Positions 1 to 11,214 of a DNA stretch of 60,000 nt are shown one piece after another. The notes beneath the pieces were generated by a model, which saw only the letters and a list, made by a program, of their open reading frames with translations, did not search any database and was not told the origin of the DNA. A program made the position numbers and the translations under genes. The DNA comes from Owenia fusiformis (taxonomy: Eukaryota > Annelida > Polychaeta > Sabellida > Oweniidae). Each line of letters begins with the position of its first letter. The first letter of the stretch is position 1. The stretch lies in assembly GCA_903813345.2 (NCBI GenBank), contig CAIIXF020000006.1:35256436-35316435 (forward strand). The letters run 5' to 3'.

Positions 1-85
1 CCCTCAATTTTTCAATATTATAATATATTTTTGGCCCAAAACTTATTTAAAAACCTGATTTAGATAAATATAACAAGATGCCTTA

Positions 86-91
86 TTTATT
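86..91 (-). promoter_or_regulatory. candidate polyadenylation signal AATAAA
   Basis: AATAAA reads on the minus strand about 80 bases past the TAA stop of the candidate terminal exon at 169-351. Spacing and strand fit a short 3' UTR. AATAAA is common by chance in AT-rich DNA, so it supports the exon call only weakly. Confidence 0.35.
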
Positions 92-168
92 AAGTAATAA
101 TAATTACTTGCACTGCTGCCTGCGTAAGATGGTATAAATTTAGTAATATTGGAGCTATTTTTAGATAT

Positions 169-351
169 TTAGGTTGCGCCAGAACCAGGGCATTTATATG
201 GTTGCCATGACTGCGATATGGTTAAACCTTGAGTTTGAAGGATTTTCACAATTTTGGGAAATTTTCTCACTGTAGGCATAATACCTGAAAGTGCGTCATG
301 GAACATATTGGCTACATGCCAAATAGCAGGAATCCTCTTTGGATTCAACTC
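169..351 (-). CDS. candidate 3'-terminal coding exon, product unknown
   Basis: On the minus strand a 60-codon frame runs from an acceptor-like site (TTTTATATAG) to a TAA stop. The frame closes with TAG immediately before the acceptor, so the exon must begin in phase 0 with Glu-Leu-Asn-Pro. The peptide is basic and mixed-hydrophobic, for example RIPAIWHVANMFHDALSG, then PTVRKFPKIVKILQTQG, ending CPGSGAT. No membrane segment or known domain is recognised. An AATAAA lies 80 bases downstream. A 61-codon opening can arise by chance, so this is a candidate. Strand, position and phase agree with its being the end of the gene served by the alternative first exons to its right, via the exon at 866-933. 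An internal GT after TTTCAG could be an alternative donor. Confidence 0.38.
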   Translation of the reverse strand, partial: ELNPKRIPAIWHVANMFHDALSGIMPTVRKFPKIVKILQTQGLTISQSWQPYKCPGSGAT

Positions 352-489
352 CTATATAAAACTAGATCAGAAAAAGTATATTTGAAATTGTTCCTTTCTT
401 ATCAGCTAATCTTAAGTGTAAAATTATCCTTGATAGTATTAGTAGTCAAGTTGACTAGTTGAGGAGGAATCAGGGTATATGGTTGAATG

Positions 490-660
490 ATGTGTTATAT
501 GGTATGGAGAATGGTATGGTAGGATCGTAGGGATGGTATGGTCATGTAATATGGTGTATTAATAGTATGGTATTGGAAGAGAATGTCTTGGTATGGTATG
601 GTAATGGTATGGTTATGGTATGGTATGGTATTGTATGGTATGGTTATGGTATGACATAAC
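490..660. repeat. degenerate pentamer repeat (ATGGT/ATACC)
   Basis: About 170 bases are built from variants of GGTAT and ATGGT. Both strands stay open in places only because the repeat lacks stops. No coding meaning is inferred. Confidence 0.8.
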
Positions 661-865
661 AATATTGGTGTGCTGTGGTAATATAGGAACAGTTGACACA
701 AATATATAAATCAATATATAACAGTATACATATATTCAGGGTCTTGCTTGATGCAATATTGATCAAGAATAGGATATAAAATAAAATTCTCCGTAACAAT
801 CACTATACCATCACTTGGGCTTGCTTTAAACATCATTCAAACAATAGCTATTTACATAATTTTAC

Positions 866-933
866 AGCATTCATTGATTTTGTGACAAAAACACTTTGAT
901 CATATATTCCATGAATTAGCAATGCTGAAATGG
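866..933 (-). CDS. candidate internal exon (68 nt, phase 1 to phase 0)
   Basis: The minus strand shows an acceptor with a fair pyrimidine tract (CCTTTGTACAATCATTATATTCAG), then two bases plus 22 open codons (peptide ISALLIHGIYDQSVFVTKSM, then Asn-Ala), then a donor GCT|GTAAAA. A second acceptor CAG lies nine bases inside in the same frame. Phase in is 1, matching all the first exons to the right; phase out is 0, matching the terminal exon at 169-351. That double agreement is the main argument. Base composition is AT-rich and nothing in the peptide is recognised, so a chance open frame remains possible. Confidence 0.28.
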
Positions 934-1059
934 CTGAATATAATGATTGTACAAAGGAGTAGTGTCAAAATCCATCCCTCTTGCAGGACCATAACATACC
1001 CAAATCTACCCTTCTAATGATCTCCACAGGAGTATTCCTTATTTTCACAATTCAGACAC

Positions 1060-1200
1060 ACATTGGTCAAAATATGCCCATTTTTCATGATTTTTCTCAT
1101 TTTCAAGTAGGGGCAAATGGATTTTCAGGTGGGTGCAAGCCCATTATTTAAATCTCAGGTGGGTGCTACGCCCACTTGCTTTAATGCTAAGGAGATCACT
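1060..1200. repeat. dispersed repeat, paired with 21368-21573 in inverse orientation
   Basis: The stretch from the words 'cacaattcagac' to 'aaggagatcactg' matches the reverse complement of 21368-21573. It includes the G-rich runs 'caggtgggtgcaag' and 'caggtgggtgctacgcccac'. The copy at 21 kb shows terminal CAGTGATCTCCC-like ends, so this is probably a small non-autonomous DNA element. Confidence 0.65.
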
Positions 1201-2108
1201 GCCTTCACACAAAATATAACTGTATCTACATACTACATGAGACTCAGAGCTAATTCTATGACCTATAGCTGATGTTAACTTATAGGAGCATGCTTATAGA
1301 CAAATCAGATCACATGATCAGAAACTTAGGACATTAAATCATATGCCTATGAGCATAATCCATATTACACTGAACTCAAACAAAGTGACGAGAATGCTAT
1401 ATTTGAAATCTTAATGGACTCAATGGGTTTCACATGCTGTAGGACATGGCAAGCAAAATATGTACTGTTTATAAACAACATACTGAACCATACTGGTATA
1501 GTAGACCATACATAAAAATAATCTATATGTAAATGTATGTGATGTTCAAAATAAAATAAAAGTGAATTTAGTCATCAATTCAGCGAAACCTTTCTGCAGA
1601 CTAATCTATAAAATCAAATCTGAGAACTCATGCGTAATTACCTAAATGAGTGCTATTATGCCATAATGGGTTTGGTAAATTAATCTAAATGCAGGTGTGC
1701 CTAACAATGTACAGACAATATTCTAAGACCCTTTCTAAAATAGCAACATGGTCATACTTATCCTTGTTTAGGGAAATATGAAGAAAAACAAGGAATGTTT
1801 TGTAAATGGCAGGTTGTTCCAATATTCGAATAGCTATAAATTGGAGAGAGCATCAGTTAAAGTTGTTGGTTAACGATTTTGCCCCACCTCCTCCCCCAAA
1901 CCCAAAACTGAGAACCCAAGATGAAAACAAAATTATCATTAACAAAAACTCCTCATCCTCATTCCCTTCCTGTATGCTACAGAGATAGGTTAAAGGGGTA
2001 AAAGGGACTTGATGAGGGACTACACTATGCATCAAGTGTGGTTAAGATGACAAAATACAAGGAACAAGTATGTACAGGTTGAGATCTTGTATTTGGGATT
2101 ATTCTTAC
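1201..2108. other. no gene seen; intron-like DNA
   Basis: AT-rich sequence without a convincing exon, RNA gene or repeat on either strand. An open frame at 1806-1988 on the plus strand is low-complexity (proline run from C-rich DNA) and is not believed. Confidence 0.5.
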
Positions 2109-2217
2109 TTGTATCCATGTGATATCCTAGCCCACCCTGTGATGTACCTCTGTCTACAATAAGAGTATCAGAAAACTTAGGATACAAATTTATGGGATCA
2201 TAGGATGCAAAAATCAT
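2109..2217 (-). CDS. candidate alternative first exon E1 (36 codons, phase-1 donor)
   Basis: A frame starting at ATG (2215-2217) runs 36 codons and ends ATG GAT ACA A|GTAAGA, a good donor in phase 1. Its last part, GTSQGGLGYHMDT, resembles GKSTGGVGYQMES in the exon at 5222-5291. At the DNA level both share TAGGATATCA-ATGGA with one mismatch. That resemblance, the strand and the phase place it in the first-exon series. The true start is uncertain: the internal ATG four codons from the donor, or an acceptor at TTATTGTAG inside the frame (giving a 1-1 phase exon of 42 nt), are alternatives. It may be a decayed copy. Confidence 0.42.
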
Positions 2218-2663
2218 GGGAATAATATAGTTATGGGATCACATTGTACATGATATTCATAGGAAATAAAATCATGGGATGCAAAGATATGGAGTAATGG
2301 GAATACAAAACCATAATACAAAACAATACACTATAACATACAAAATAACTTGCTTGAGGATGGCATATAAAAAAAAAGAGATTCTACTGCCAGTAAATGA
2401 TACTACAGACACATGCAATGTTGATTGGACAGTATTTAACCAAGCAAACAAACAAAACAAACAAACAAATAATCAGGCAGACAATCAACAAACTACCTTA
2501 GGGGTAATCTCAAAAGTACTTTTCTGTCATAAGTTTCATTTACTACTAAAAAACATTGTTATTCTTTGTAAGAGCAATTTTTTTTGAGTTCATGATTAAG
2601 GTTAAAAACATGAGTGCCACAATTAAATAAAGTGGCAAAAATTCAGTCTGCCCCATCCTTCAT
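2218..2663. other. no gene seen; simple CAAA repeat
   Basis: A short (CAAA)n-like run lies near 2438-2472. Open frames crossing here on both strands are of low complexity. Nothing else is recognised. Confidence 0.6.
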
Positions 2664-2667
2664 TTAA

Positions 2668-3332
2668 CCTTTAGCGTGCTGCCGGCGGACTCGTCTCTCA
2701 CAACTGCCGGCGGACCCGTACGCCCGATTTCAAACTTTTAAAAACTTTACTTTTTCGCGCCATTCGTATTGTCCAATTAGATTGCCCGATTTATTCAGTG
2801 CCTAACATGACTTCCTGTTGACCTAGAATGGCGATATTTCGAAAAATAATTCTCAATTCAACAATTTAAACAGTGTTTTAGTCGTTTTTAGTGAACGAAT
2901 CGTACAAAATGGTGGACAAATACGATCACAACGAAAATGTGGAGGAAATGAATTACGATTTCGAGCTCTTTAGGCTCTTGGAAGCCGATAACGGTCATCG
3001 AAAATAGAAACTAGAATATTTTCTGAATTGAAAAATTGAACATTCGATCGCTGCAAATTCAGATTTGGATTCTGACCAGACGAAGAGGCGGAGCGGCGGA
3101 TTCCGGAGGAGTATTCATGGTATATTTATGCCCAGTCGTGTTAATGTACGAAAAAATTCATGAGAACATTTTTTTCATGAGCCAGGCCACTGTATCTTCC
3201 CTTTGTGAAAATTTTATCCAGATTCATTCAGTAGTTATTGAGATATTAATTATTATATCATTTTTTGCACTCTTTGAAAAATAAGCCAGTTGCGTGGGAT
3301 ATATTTGCTGAAATAAGGCAGCATGGTAAAGG
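2668..3332 (+). mobile_element. non-autonomous piggyBac-like element
   Basis: TTAA flanks both sides (2664-2667 and 3333-3336). The ends are inverted repeats: CCTTTAGCGTGCTGCC on the left and CCTTTACCATGCTGCC read inward from the right, 14 of 16 identical. A TTAA target duplication with a C-rich inverted end is the signature of piggyBac-type transposons. At 665 bp it is far too short for a transposase and holds only a relic reading frame (2909-3007). A direct repeat CTGCCGGCGGAC occurs just inside the left end. Confidence 0.8.
2909..3007 (+). pseudogene. relic N-terminal frame inside the piggyBac-like element
   Basis: An ATG-started frame of 32 codons encodes an acidic peptide (MVDKYDHNENVEEMNYDFEL and onward) and ends at TAG. 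Acidic N-termini before the catalytic domain are usual in piggyBac transposases, so this is probably the leftover start of the parent's transposase. No catalytic region is present. The identification rests on the host element, not on a recognised domain. Confidence 0.45.
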
Positions 3333-3336
3333 TTAA

Positions 3337-3995
3337 AGGACTTCATTTATTACTCAATTTATGGAAAGAAGAGAAATATCCTTGGAGCAAGGATGGCCTG
3401 CCCATTAAGGCAACCAGTTTTTTCCAAGTTGCGATAAAACCCAAAAATAGTTATCTGTGGCAGTTAGGCAGCTTTGATTTTCAAACCCTGTTTTTTACGA
3501 ACTGAACTTTGTGAAAAAATAAAAGTGTGAAACATAAGAAACAGAGCCTTAGAAACAAACCCGACAAGACACATTGTAATTGAATTTAGCGTGCATTAAT
3601 ATAGAGAATGAATGACCACATGTTTACCAAGATAACAATGATATAATAAAAATCAATACGCATCACTCCCTATCACTGAGACTTGATGAAAATATAACAA
3701 AGCCTGTTGAGATGCTCTCAGATTCTATAAGCTTCTATTAATTAAAATGTAACAGAATAAGATATTTCTAAAGTTACCCTCAATTGACTCAATTGTCAAT
3801 TTAGAAAGCTATCAATGCGTGTAGCCAGACATGAGGTAATATTTCACCCAATATTTTAAAGATTTTCATTGTTTCAGACATTTTTTCAACTGAATGCTAA
3901 GCCTCAATCTACCTCATCTATTAATTTTTTGCCTCAACAAATCTTAGATCCTGGCTACCCATTTGCAATATTGTATAACATACAGAATAATTACA
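3337..3995. other. no gene seen
   Basis: AT-rich, intron-like. A plus-strand frame at 3323-3505 starts at the element junction and shows no domain. Confidence 0.5.
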
Positions 3996-4110
3996 CAAGG
4001 CATTAACATGCAAATGTCACCACCTGTCATTTGTTACAGATGCCGAATGCTGACTGCCAACCATTGAAGACCAACTGCCGAACACTGTTCAAACAACATT
4101 ACAGAATTAA
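3995..4110. repeat. dispersed repeat R, copy A
   Basis: One of five related copies in the window (others near 10640, 19915, 57838 and 58145). The core is AAATGTCACCACCTGYCATT followed by TGTTACAGATGCC; the tail has repeated 'ctgccaac/ctgccgaac' words. Here the core reads 'cctgtcatttgttacag'. No terminal repeats or target duplication were found, so the type (SINE-like, MITE-like or functional) is unknown. Confidence 0.7.
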
Positions 4111-5221
4111 AGAGCCTTGCCTTGGACACTTTGAAATATTATCAACTATGAAATAATTTAATAATTTCTCAATTATGATCTATTTTTAGGTACTATCCCA
4201 TTCTCCCTTTCTACTTGATCTAGTCGACAGTACATTACTCAATTTAGTTAAATAAGTAAACTCATTTAATGGTAAAAATAATCCATCTTTCCCAATATTC
4301 ATTTCCCAAAAGACTAGAAATCTACTCCTTCAAGTAGGTCACCAGTTACCATAACAAATTGAAAATCAATGCAGTGAAAACTCTTGTTAGTACCATGACG
4401 ATACTCAAACAAAGATGTATAAGTCAGTGATAGTGTCTAACTCCCAAACAAAATTCTAAGTATCGATTATTTTGAGAAGAATTGCCCTACCCACACAGTA
4501 TAGGTGCATGATTACGAAATATAACCTATAACAGGGGCCTACAAGTATAATTCAATTTCACAATTATATCAATTAATTCTATTTATAGTGCTCTCAGTAT
4601 CTTAATGCTCTGATAACGATACATAGCAAAAGTACAAAGCTAATTGATTTTCAAGAAGCGCTGACTATATAATATAAATATTGAACTTCTCTAGGTCAAT
4701 GGCGAAGAGGTTAAGTATATGATAACCATAAAAATAATATGTAACAGTGGCAGTATAATGGTTTCACTAAACAACCAACAAACAAGCAATTAACCAACAA
4801 ACAAAGTATTAAAAAAGCAAACAATTAAACAAACAAGGTTTATATGAAGGCATATTATTCACCAAACTCAAAAATTATTTTGCTTGTCTTTCCCTTTTAA
4901 GAGGTAGACTGGACAAATTGTTAACCTCTAAAAAGGTATAGAGCTGTGGCTGTCCAAATATGACCCAACTACATGTCTTCAAAAAACAAAATCTTCACTG
5001 AAGTCAATGTGAACAATGCCATTCTATATTGTCAGCCTATTTTAATTAGCCATAGTAACATAACATTAGCGTAACCTTAGCTATAATATACCCCATGTTC
5101 TTGTCTCATGTAGACCTTGTACATATTCCTCCATTCCCTATAACAGTGATAGAAACTGAATCGAAGATAGGGAGAGGTTATGTACAGGATCTTGATGCAA
5201 CAACACAAATACTATTCCTAC
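4110..5221. other. no gene seen; possible imperfect hairpin
   Basis: AT-rich intron-like DNA with CAAA-rich runs near 4770-4830. An imperfect inverted repeat lies about 5113-5188 ('ttgtacatattcctcc' against 'gagaggttatgtacagg'). Confidence 0.45.
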
Positions 5222-5291
5222 CTCCACCCCTGCCTGACGACTCCATCTGATATCCTACTCCTCCCGTACTCTTCCCGTTTTGTGTTGACAT
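5222..5291 (-). CDS. alternative first exon E2 (23 codons, phase-1 donor)
   Basis: ATG at 5289-5291 opens 23 codons, MSTQNGKSTGGVGYQMESSG then Arg-Gly-Gly, ending GGA G|GTAGGAATAG, a donor in phase 1. The exon is visibly richer in G+C than its surroundings. The peptide is Gly/Ser-rich, polar, without signal peptide or membrane segment. It resembles the E1 peptide GTSQGGLGYHMDT. It shares strand, phase and style with the other first exons, so it probably supplies one of several N-termini for the same downstream protein. Its initiation context (CTGATGT) is poorer than that of most others. No acceptor is seen upstream, which favours a true first exon. Confidence 0.5.
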
Positions 5292-5299
5292 CAGTATAT

Positions 5300-5900
5300 T
5301 ATCCTTTGTTATTATCAAAGTAAGCTTGCCTTTGCTAATGAACACAGTACTAATATAGCACCTGTATAATACAGTAATTGTCGCTTTCCTGATATAATAC
5401 TAATAGACTTCCTATGATAAATTATTTTTGATAAACCTGTATATAAGGAATCTCTTCAATCACTGAAAATGCTATTTGATATTTCCACGACAACAGTTTA
5501 TATTATAGTCATATACAATATAATATACTGGTATTAATTCATATATAATATAATGGTATATACTGTCTTATTATATATGTTATATGTGAATCAGTGATAA
5601 CTATATATTATAGTGTAAAGTCCAAGGTGAATGCTTGCAGTTTAGCCGTCAGATGATTTGATTAAGATTCACGATTCTAAAGATCTAGAGTAAATCCAGG
5701 GCTGGTTATTTTGCTGATATATATCTAAGTTCTATCTCAGAATTTCTGCTATCAGCCGTCAGGCATGTTATTGGCATATCCACTGAGTTAAGGTCTCCTA
5801 CAGCGTAATGTTAATTCTATAAATCCTATAACCATTGCCCAGATGTGGCTCAATATTGATGTAAAAATGTCTAAACAATGTGCTTTTTCAACTATATGAA
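5300..5900. other. no gene seen; AT-rich self-complementary stretch
   Basis: About 5510-5590 is TA-rich and partly palindromic. Nothing else recognised. Confidence 0.5.
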
Positions 5901-5905
5901 AGTTA

Positions 5906-6215
5906 CTGCTGTGAGAGAGTTATACAGTTGTGAATTAGTTATACAGCTGTGAATGAGTTATACAGCTGTGAATGAGTTGTACAGCTGTGAATGAGTTATG
6001 CAGCTGTAAATGAGTTATACAGCTGTGAATGAGTTATGCAGCTGTAAATGAGTTATACAGCTGCAAATGAGTTCTACAGCTGTGAATGAGTTATACTGTA
6101 AGTGAGTCAAGAGCTTTACTGCTGTATAAGTTATAAAGCAGTAAGAGAGTTATACTGCTGGGAGTAGGTTATACTGCTGTCAGTTCTACAGTTGTAAGAG
6201 AGTTATACTTCAGTA
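5906..6215. repeat. 19-bp minisatellite
   Basis: The unit GAGTTATACAGCTGTGAAT is repeated about nine times with little change between 5920 and 6080, then decays to 6215. The embedded CAGCTG is an E-box-like palindrome, recurring once per unit. Confidence 0.9.
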
Positions 6216-6219
6216 ATTG

Positions 6220-8540
6220 AATCAAAATAGCAGAAAGAGATAATGTTTCCAATTTTCACAATGCAATTAAGTCTACAGGGACCAGAATACTATTCAATGA
6301 CGTGTACTACTACAACAAAATCCATGCAATCCGTCTTACAATTTCCTTTCTTATACAAGATACTTGTATTAGGCAATCACATTAGGCACAGTTTTCTTCA
6401 TTGCAATTCTATCAGCTTTAATATTAAATTGCTATGCAAACATGTAACTATGGAAACCTCTATATTGTATTTAGGGAATTACAAATGATATCAGAAGTCA
6501 ACATATGTCCTTTTATTAAAGCTATACAGACTCACAGACTTAATATTGGGATTTGTTATTCAAAATGGCCGATCAAAGATAGATCCATCATTCTGTAATG
6601 GATCGATATAACTATGGTGAAATAATTATATTTGAGTGAATTTACTTATTGGTCAAATCTGAATGGCACTTACCATTAAATGCACTATAATTAATAGAAA
6701 CATATAGGTGAATTGTTCGTGTAATGTTTTACATTATAAAGGCTCAATATCATACCATGGAAACTAAAAATAACAATCCAAACATTGAACAACAATACCT
6801 TAAGGTTGGTAGAGTGAAATGATTTTAAAAATACCTTAAGGTGGATGATGTCAGATTATTTTTCTTAATAAACCCTTAATAAAAAAGGCAGTCAGATAAT
6901 TCTTAACTACATATATACATTTAGGTTAGTAGAGACAAGACAATTTTTTCTACAAACATCAGTTAATCCTATTGAATGCTCATGCAAAAACGAAGTACAT
7001 GTAGTATTATGATGTCATAAAATCTATATTTGGGAGTGTCGACATTAGCTAATGGTTCAAATGAGAAATATCAATGCTACATGAAATGCCAAAGTCATTC
7101 CACCATATAATGATTTTTATATTGATACTCAGTACTTCTACTTAATTTGACTTGCAATATTACAATGCACTAATGGTACTAATTTACCAAATGAAGAAGT
7201 ACAGTATTTTGAGACAACATTTAATCAATAAAAGCCCTTTCTTTTGAACCAAAAATCGAAACATATTAATATCTATGAATCACATGGAAATGTATATTAT
7301 GTCATTAAAGCAAGCCATGAGAGTTCTAGTAGCAGTCAAATGCCACAGGATAATATTATGTCAAAAAGCAAATTTGTTTTGACTAAATCTCTCATTCCCA
7401 CTCAATCAGAAATGTTTTCATGTTAGATCCTGGATGTAGTACAGAAAACATTCTCAAAGATTTCTTCCTTAGAAGTTCAGAGAAAGCAATATTGTCACCC
7501 CCTATATCTCTGTATAGGTTTAAAACCAAGTTAATGTTGACACATTACTCCATAAGGTATTGAAGTCATTTAAAGATGGCGTGCAAATCACTTGATCTCT
7601 TCAAGCACTTACTATAGACTATAGATAATCCAGATTCAAGACTGAATTAACACTTTTAACATGAAAGTAGTTCTTTCCAACATATAGCAAGATTATGAAA
7701 AAATCTTACAGACTCAAAAAAACTGTTTGTGCCCTCTTGAAAATAAGAACAATTCCAACCTTTTCAAGATCACCAACAATGGCCAGAATAATTTAAATGA
7801 AAATCTTACACCTATCTTCTCAAGAACTTTTTTAGAAAAAACATTCCAAGTATGGTTGCGGTTTTGTATATTTCTATGAGAATCCCTACTACAGAGTAGA
7901 ATAGATTATTGCTATGATCAGGAACAGTCTTCTGACAAAGATTTATATCTCAATACCTGCTCTTTGTTTTTATACTTTAAGCCAGGCATCAATATGTCAG
8001 AATATTGTATTCAATCTAATAAAACAAGACAACCCTCAGCATACCTCAGCGATTTGAATTAATCCCAAGAGCAAAATAAAACATTCAACATTTCGCAACA
8101 TACAGGTTTATAATCTGGGTACCTGGCTTATACATAATGTAAACAATCTCGCAGGTAATATGTTGATGGTTCCTTACCAACGTAAATGTAGTCTTAACAT
8201 GTACCCACGCCTCTTGTTAACAACATATACCCCTCATCTGGGACCATGGAATTTTTATAACAAACTGTGAAACTGTTTACCCGAAGCAATGATTTTTCTG
8301 ATGAGTGAAAAATGAACAAAAAACAATTCTGAGAAATCTATATCTATCCCATAGGCCTAACATATTTCCTCAAATGGTTATGTGATTTTAAGCAGAGATA
8401 TTGTAATGGTGATCCATAATGATGTTTTGGCAAAAGAAACACTAAATGAAATATTTGTTACATCAGGTTCTCAATTATCTTTTTTCCTACTTTTGTAAAA
8501 CCTGTGTAGTATAGTGGTGGGTTGATGTGTACATACATGT
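6220..8540. other. no gene seen; possible decayed mini-exon
   Basis: AT-rich intron-like DNA. At 6669-6679 the minus strand reads TATTAATTATAG, TGCATTTAATG, then donor GTAAGTGCC, which resembles the MAFN mini-exon at 58291-58303 (TATTAATTTTTAG, then GGCATTTAATA|GTAAGT) but lacks its ATG. It may be a dead copy. Open frames at 6243-6488 and 7244-7426 have no domain. Confidence 0.4.
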
Positions 8541-8543
8541 ATA

Positions 8544-8610
8544 CAGGGTGGGCCGGAAAGATAAGTAACATATAAGTACATCTCATTATACCTATTAAAA
8601 TCCCACCTTG
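8544..8610. mobile_element. possible 67-bp CAGGGTGGGC-ended element
   Basis: TA, then CAGGGTGGGCC at the left; the right end reads inward CAAGGTGGG next to TA. Only nine terminal bases match, so the right end may be wrong. The left end belongs to the CAGGGTG family also seen at 18971, 38403, 43053 and 50003. The 50003 copy is also 67 bp. Confidence 0.35.
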
Positions 8611-8963
8611 TAATCTTACACAAAGTCTACCTGTGTGATGTTAAATATTTCGTAAGAATGATGACCCATTCTGTACTATCATGATAAAATGAAAGCTGCA
8701 ATCATGCATTTTCAGTAATTTCAAGAAAATACACAGAGCTGTGAAAAAAGAAGAAAACAAATTTCAACCCTTGCTCCCCATAAAATAATTTACAAGAGTA
8801 TTGATTATTACAAATACAAGTGCTATTTTTCTGAAAGGGCAGCTAAAGATGTTGAGAACAGCTTGATCTTCTCTAGATTATATAATCTCCAAGAGGATGG
8901 GATTCTGTCTAATGCAATTACCAGTCCATCATGCATCACTTTTTAAATGTCACATTGTCGCCC

Positions 8964-8990
8964 CTCCCTTAAATAAATAAATAAATAAAT
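8964..8990. repeat. (AAAT)n microsatellite
   Basis: About six uninterrupted AAAT units. Confidence 0.85.
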
Positions 8991-9584
8991 CAAAAGGAAG
9001 AGTATATATCTATTGTGATTAATCATGAACATTTTGGTTGTTGAACGAATAATCCGAGGTTTTAATCAATTTGTACATTAACAGGTTCATCGCATGATAC
9101 GCCAGTAGAAAGATTCAACCAACACTTTTTGATCAATAATGAAATCAAGTGACTATTGCAAGTTTATAACACTGAAGCCTATGGCAGTCTGGCCCAACCA
9201 AAACAAGTAAACACAAGCGGTGACATCTATTTATTCAGCTACATAGTAACTCCCTTATTGTATTTTCATTAAGAGGACTGATTAATCTATTTGTTCTAAC
9301 TAAATATTTTACTCTAATTTTAACAGCATGTATATTTTCCTCCGATTAAAATAATCATTTTCCAGTTTCTCATTTAGCCAATCAGAAACACTATGGAGTC
9401 GACTCGGCTTTATTTAATTTTGTAGATTTTACTGTACTGACTTTACTCAATTTGAACTCGTTATATAGGCTTATATAAATTGACAGTTTTAATTTTTTGA
9501 CAGTTTTGGAGCCTACTTGGCTTTACTGTAACCTTTATTGAATTGGTTATAGACCCCTCTTGGCTTTTCTTAATTTATACTGCA

Positions 9585-10110
9585 AGTAAATATGCTAAAA
9601 CTTGCAATAAGATATGATTGCTGGATTTTTTTGCGACTAGATCATTGGCGGATCCAGTGGGGGGGGGGGGGCATGGGGCCCGTCCCCCCCCCTTTTTGTG
9701 GGCCCAGAAAAAGACCTAAAAAAAGGGCTTTTTTCCTGACTCAAAATTTGGGCCCCCCTTGTTAGCTATTGGATCCACTAGTGTAGATTGTCAGTTTACC
9801 TTAAGCCAAAAAGAGTAAATGCCCTAAAACTTGTAATATTAATTGTCAGATTGTGCTGCACGCTTCAATGAATGTATCATCAAGATAATCTTAATTTTCT
9901 GCAACTAGATTGTCAGATTTACTTTAAAGGCAAAACGAGTAAATGCGCCAAAAATTGTAATAAGGTTTGATGTCAGATTCAAATACATGCCTCAAAAAAT
10001 GTAACATTAACAGAATCTAAATTTTCTGCAACAAGATCATCAGATTAAGTTTAAAGCCAAGAAGAGTAAATGCGATAAAACCTGTATTAAGATGATTGTC
10101 AGATTGAACT
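9585..10110. repeat. diverged tandem repeat, unit about 125-135 bp
   Basis: Three to four copies of a unit containing 'gagtaaatgc', 'aaaacttgtaat', 'attgtcagatt' and 'ttctgcaac.agat'. Copies differ by perhaps a quarter of positions. One copy is split by the G/C-rich insertion at 9649-9785. Confidence 0.7.
9649..9785. mobile_element. GGCGGATCCAGTG-type element inserted in the tandem repeat
   Basis: The ends read TTGGCGGATCCAGTG and, inward from the right, CACTAGTGGATCCAATAG, a partly palindromic pair, with long G and C runs just inside and a middle of 'gggccc' and A/T-runs. Similar ends occur at 58948-59205. The family has no coding capacity. Confidence 0.55.
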
Positions 10111-11214
10111 GCATGTTCATTTCACAGGATTTATCCACATTATTAACATCTCATGAAGCCTCGCATTGACATCACGTTGAAATGTTGATGGGGTATTACC
10201 TTCACAAAGGTCAGAAAACTCTGACATCAGCTTAAGATTACTAGTGATTTGAAGATCTCATAAGTCTACTAGAGACAAGAAGGAATTCCTAACATGACAA
10301 CTGAATCTTAAAGAATCTTAAAGAGAACCGACTTCCTCCAGGGATTAAAATTCTCTCTTGTCTCTAAATAGTTTTCGCAGACTTTCTAAAAATATGCATA
10401 GTCAATAAATCGTGAATAGAATTAAATCGGTTTAGCCTCTAGCTGGGATTTATCAAGAGACATAAAAGAGAATTAGAACTAAACACATGAAATCTGATCA
10501 AAAATATCTCAATAGCTTTATTCTCTTTAATTCTTTGAAATCAATACCCTTTACAAGAAGCACAACTTAAACACTCTGCAAAATACAGATAATGTGTTGA
10601 TCTAGCTTATATCATATATAACCAATCAAAACAGCTGTTTAGACAAAGCAATAACATGCAAAATGTTACAACCTGCCATTACAGACTCTAACTACCAAAC
10701 GCTGTTACCAGGTTACAGATGCCAAACAAACCGCTGAACTCAAAACACCAATCGTTGAACATCAGCACCAAAAAGTGCATTTTCTGCATATAGGGTCAGA
10801 CCTCACATTCATTTTCAATTCATACTCCCATAAAACAACACAAAAGCTACATTAGAGACCATTAAGATCAAAATTGAAATGATAAAATTATCCGGAATAG
10901 TCAGAGGGAAATCTGCCTAGCTGGTTGAGATACAGGGTATAGAACCAAATCTACATGTTATGGAAATATGAATCAATTGTTTACAAAGCCTTTGAAATAT
11001 AGTAGTTGGCAAGAGAAGGTAAACATATTGGTATGCAGCAATAACACATGAGGTGAAAATGCCAGTAAAATTGCAGTTACAAAAGTTTTAATCTGGAGAT
11101 TTGAATGTGTTGAGGTAAATATTCCATTGTACCTTTCAAACTACACCTACTTTTATGCTATCTTATAGCAACTATTTTCAAAACAAAGCGTGATATATAT
11201 ACACATATTTTTGA
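10110..11214. other. dispersed repeat R copy B (about 10640-10760); otherwise nothing seen
   Basis: Copy B keeps 'acatgcaaaatgttacaacctgccattacag' in diverged form, with two further 'ccaaac' words in its tail. The flanks are AT-rich intron-like DNA. Confidence 0.5.

Noticed and set aside
8180-8257. Minus-strand frame MVPDEGYMLLTRGVG ending at a GTACAT site in phase 1
   Set aside because: Start context and donor are both poor; composition is like the flanks. It may be revisited if RNA supports it.
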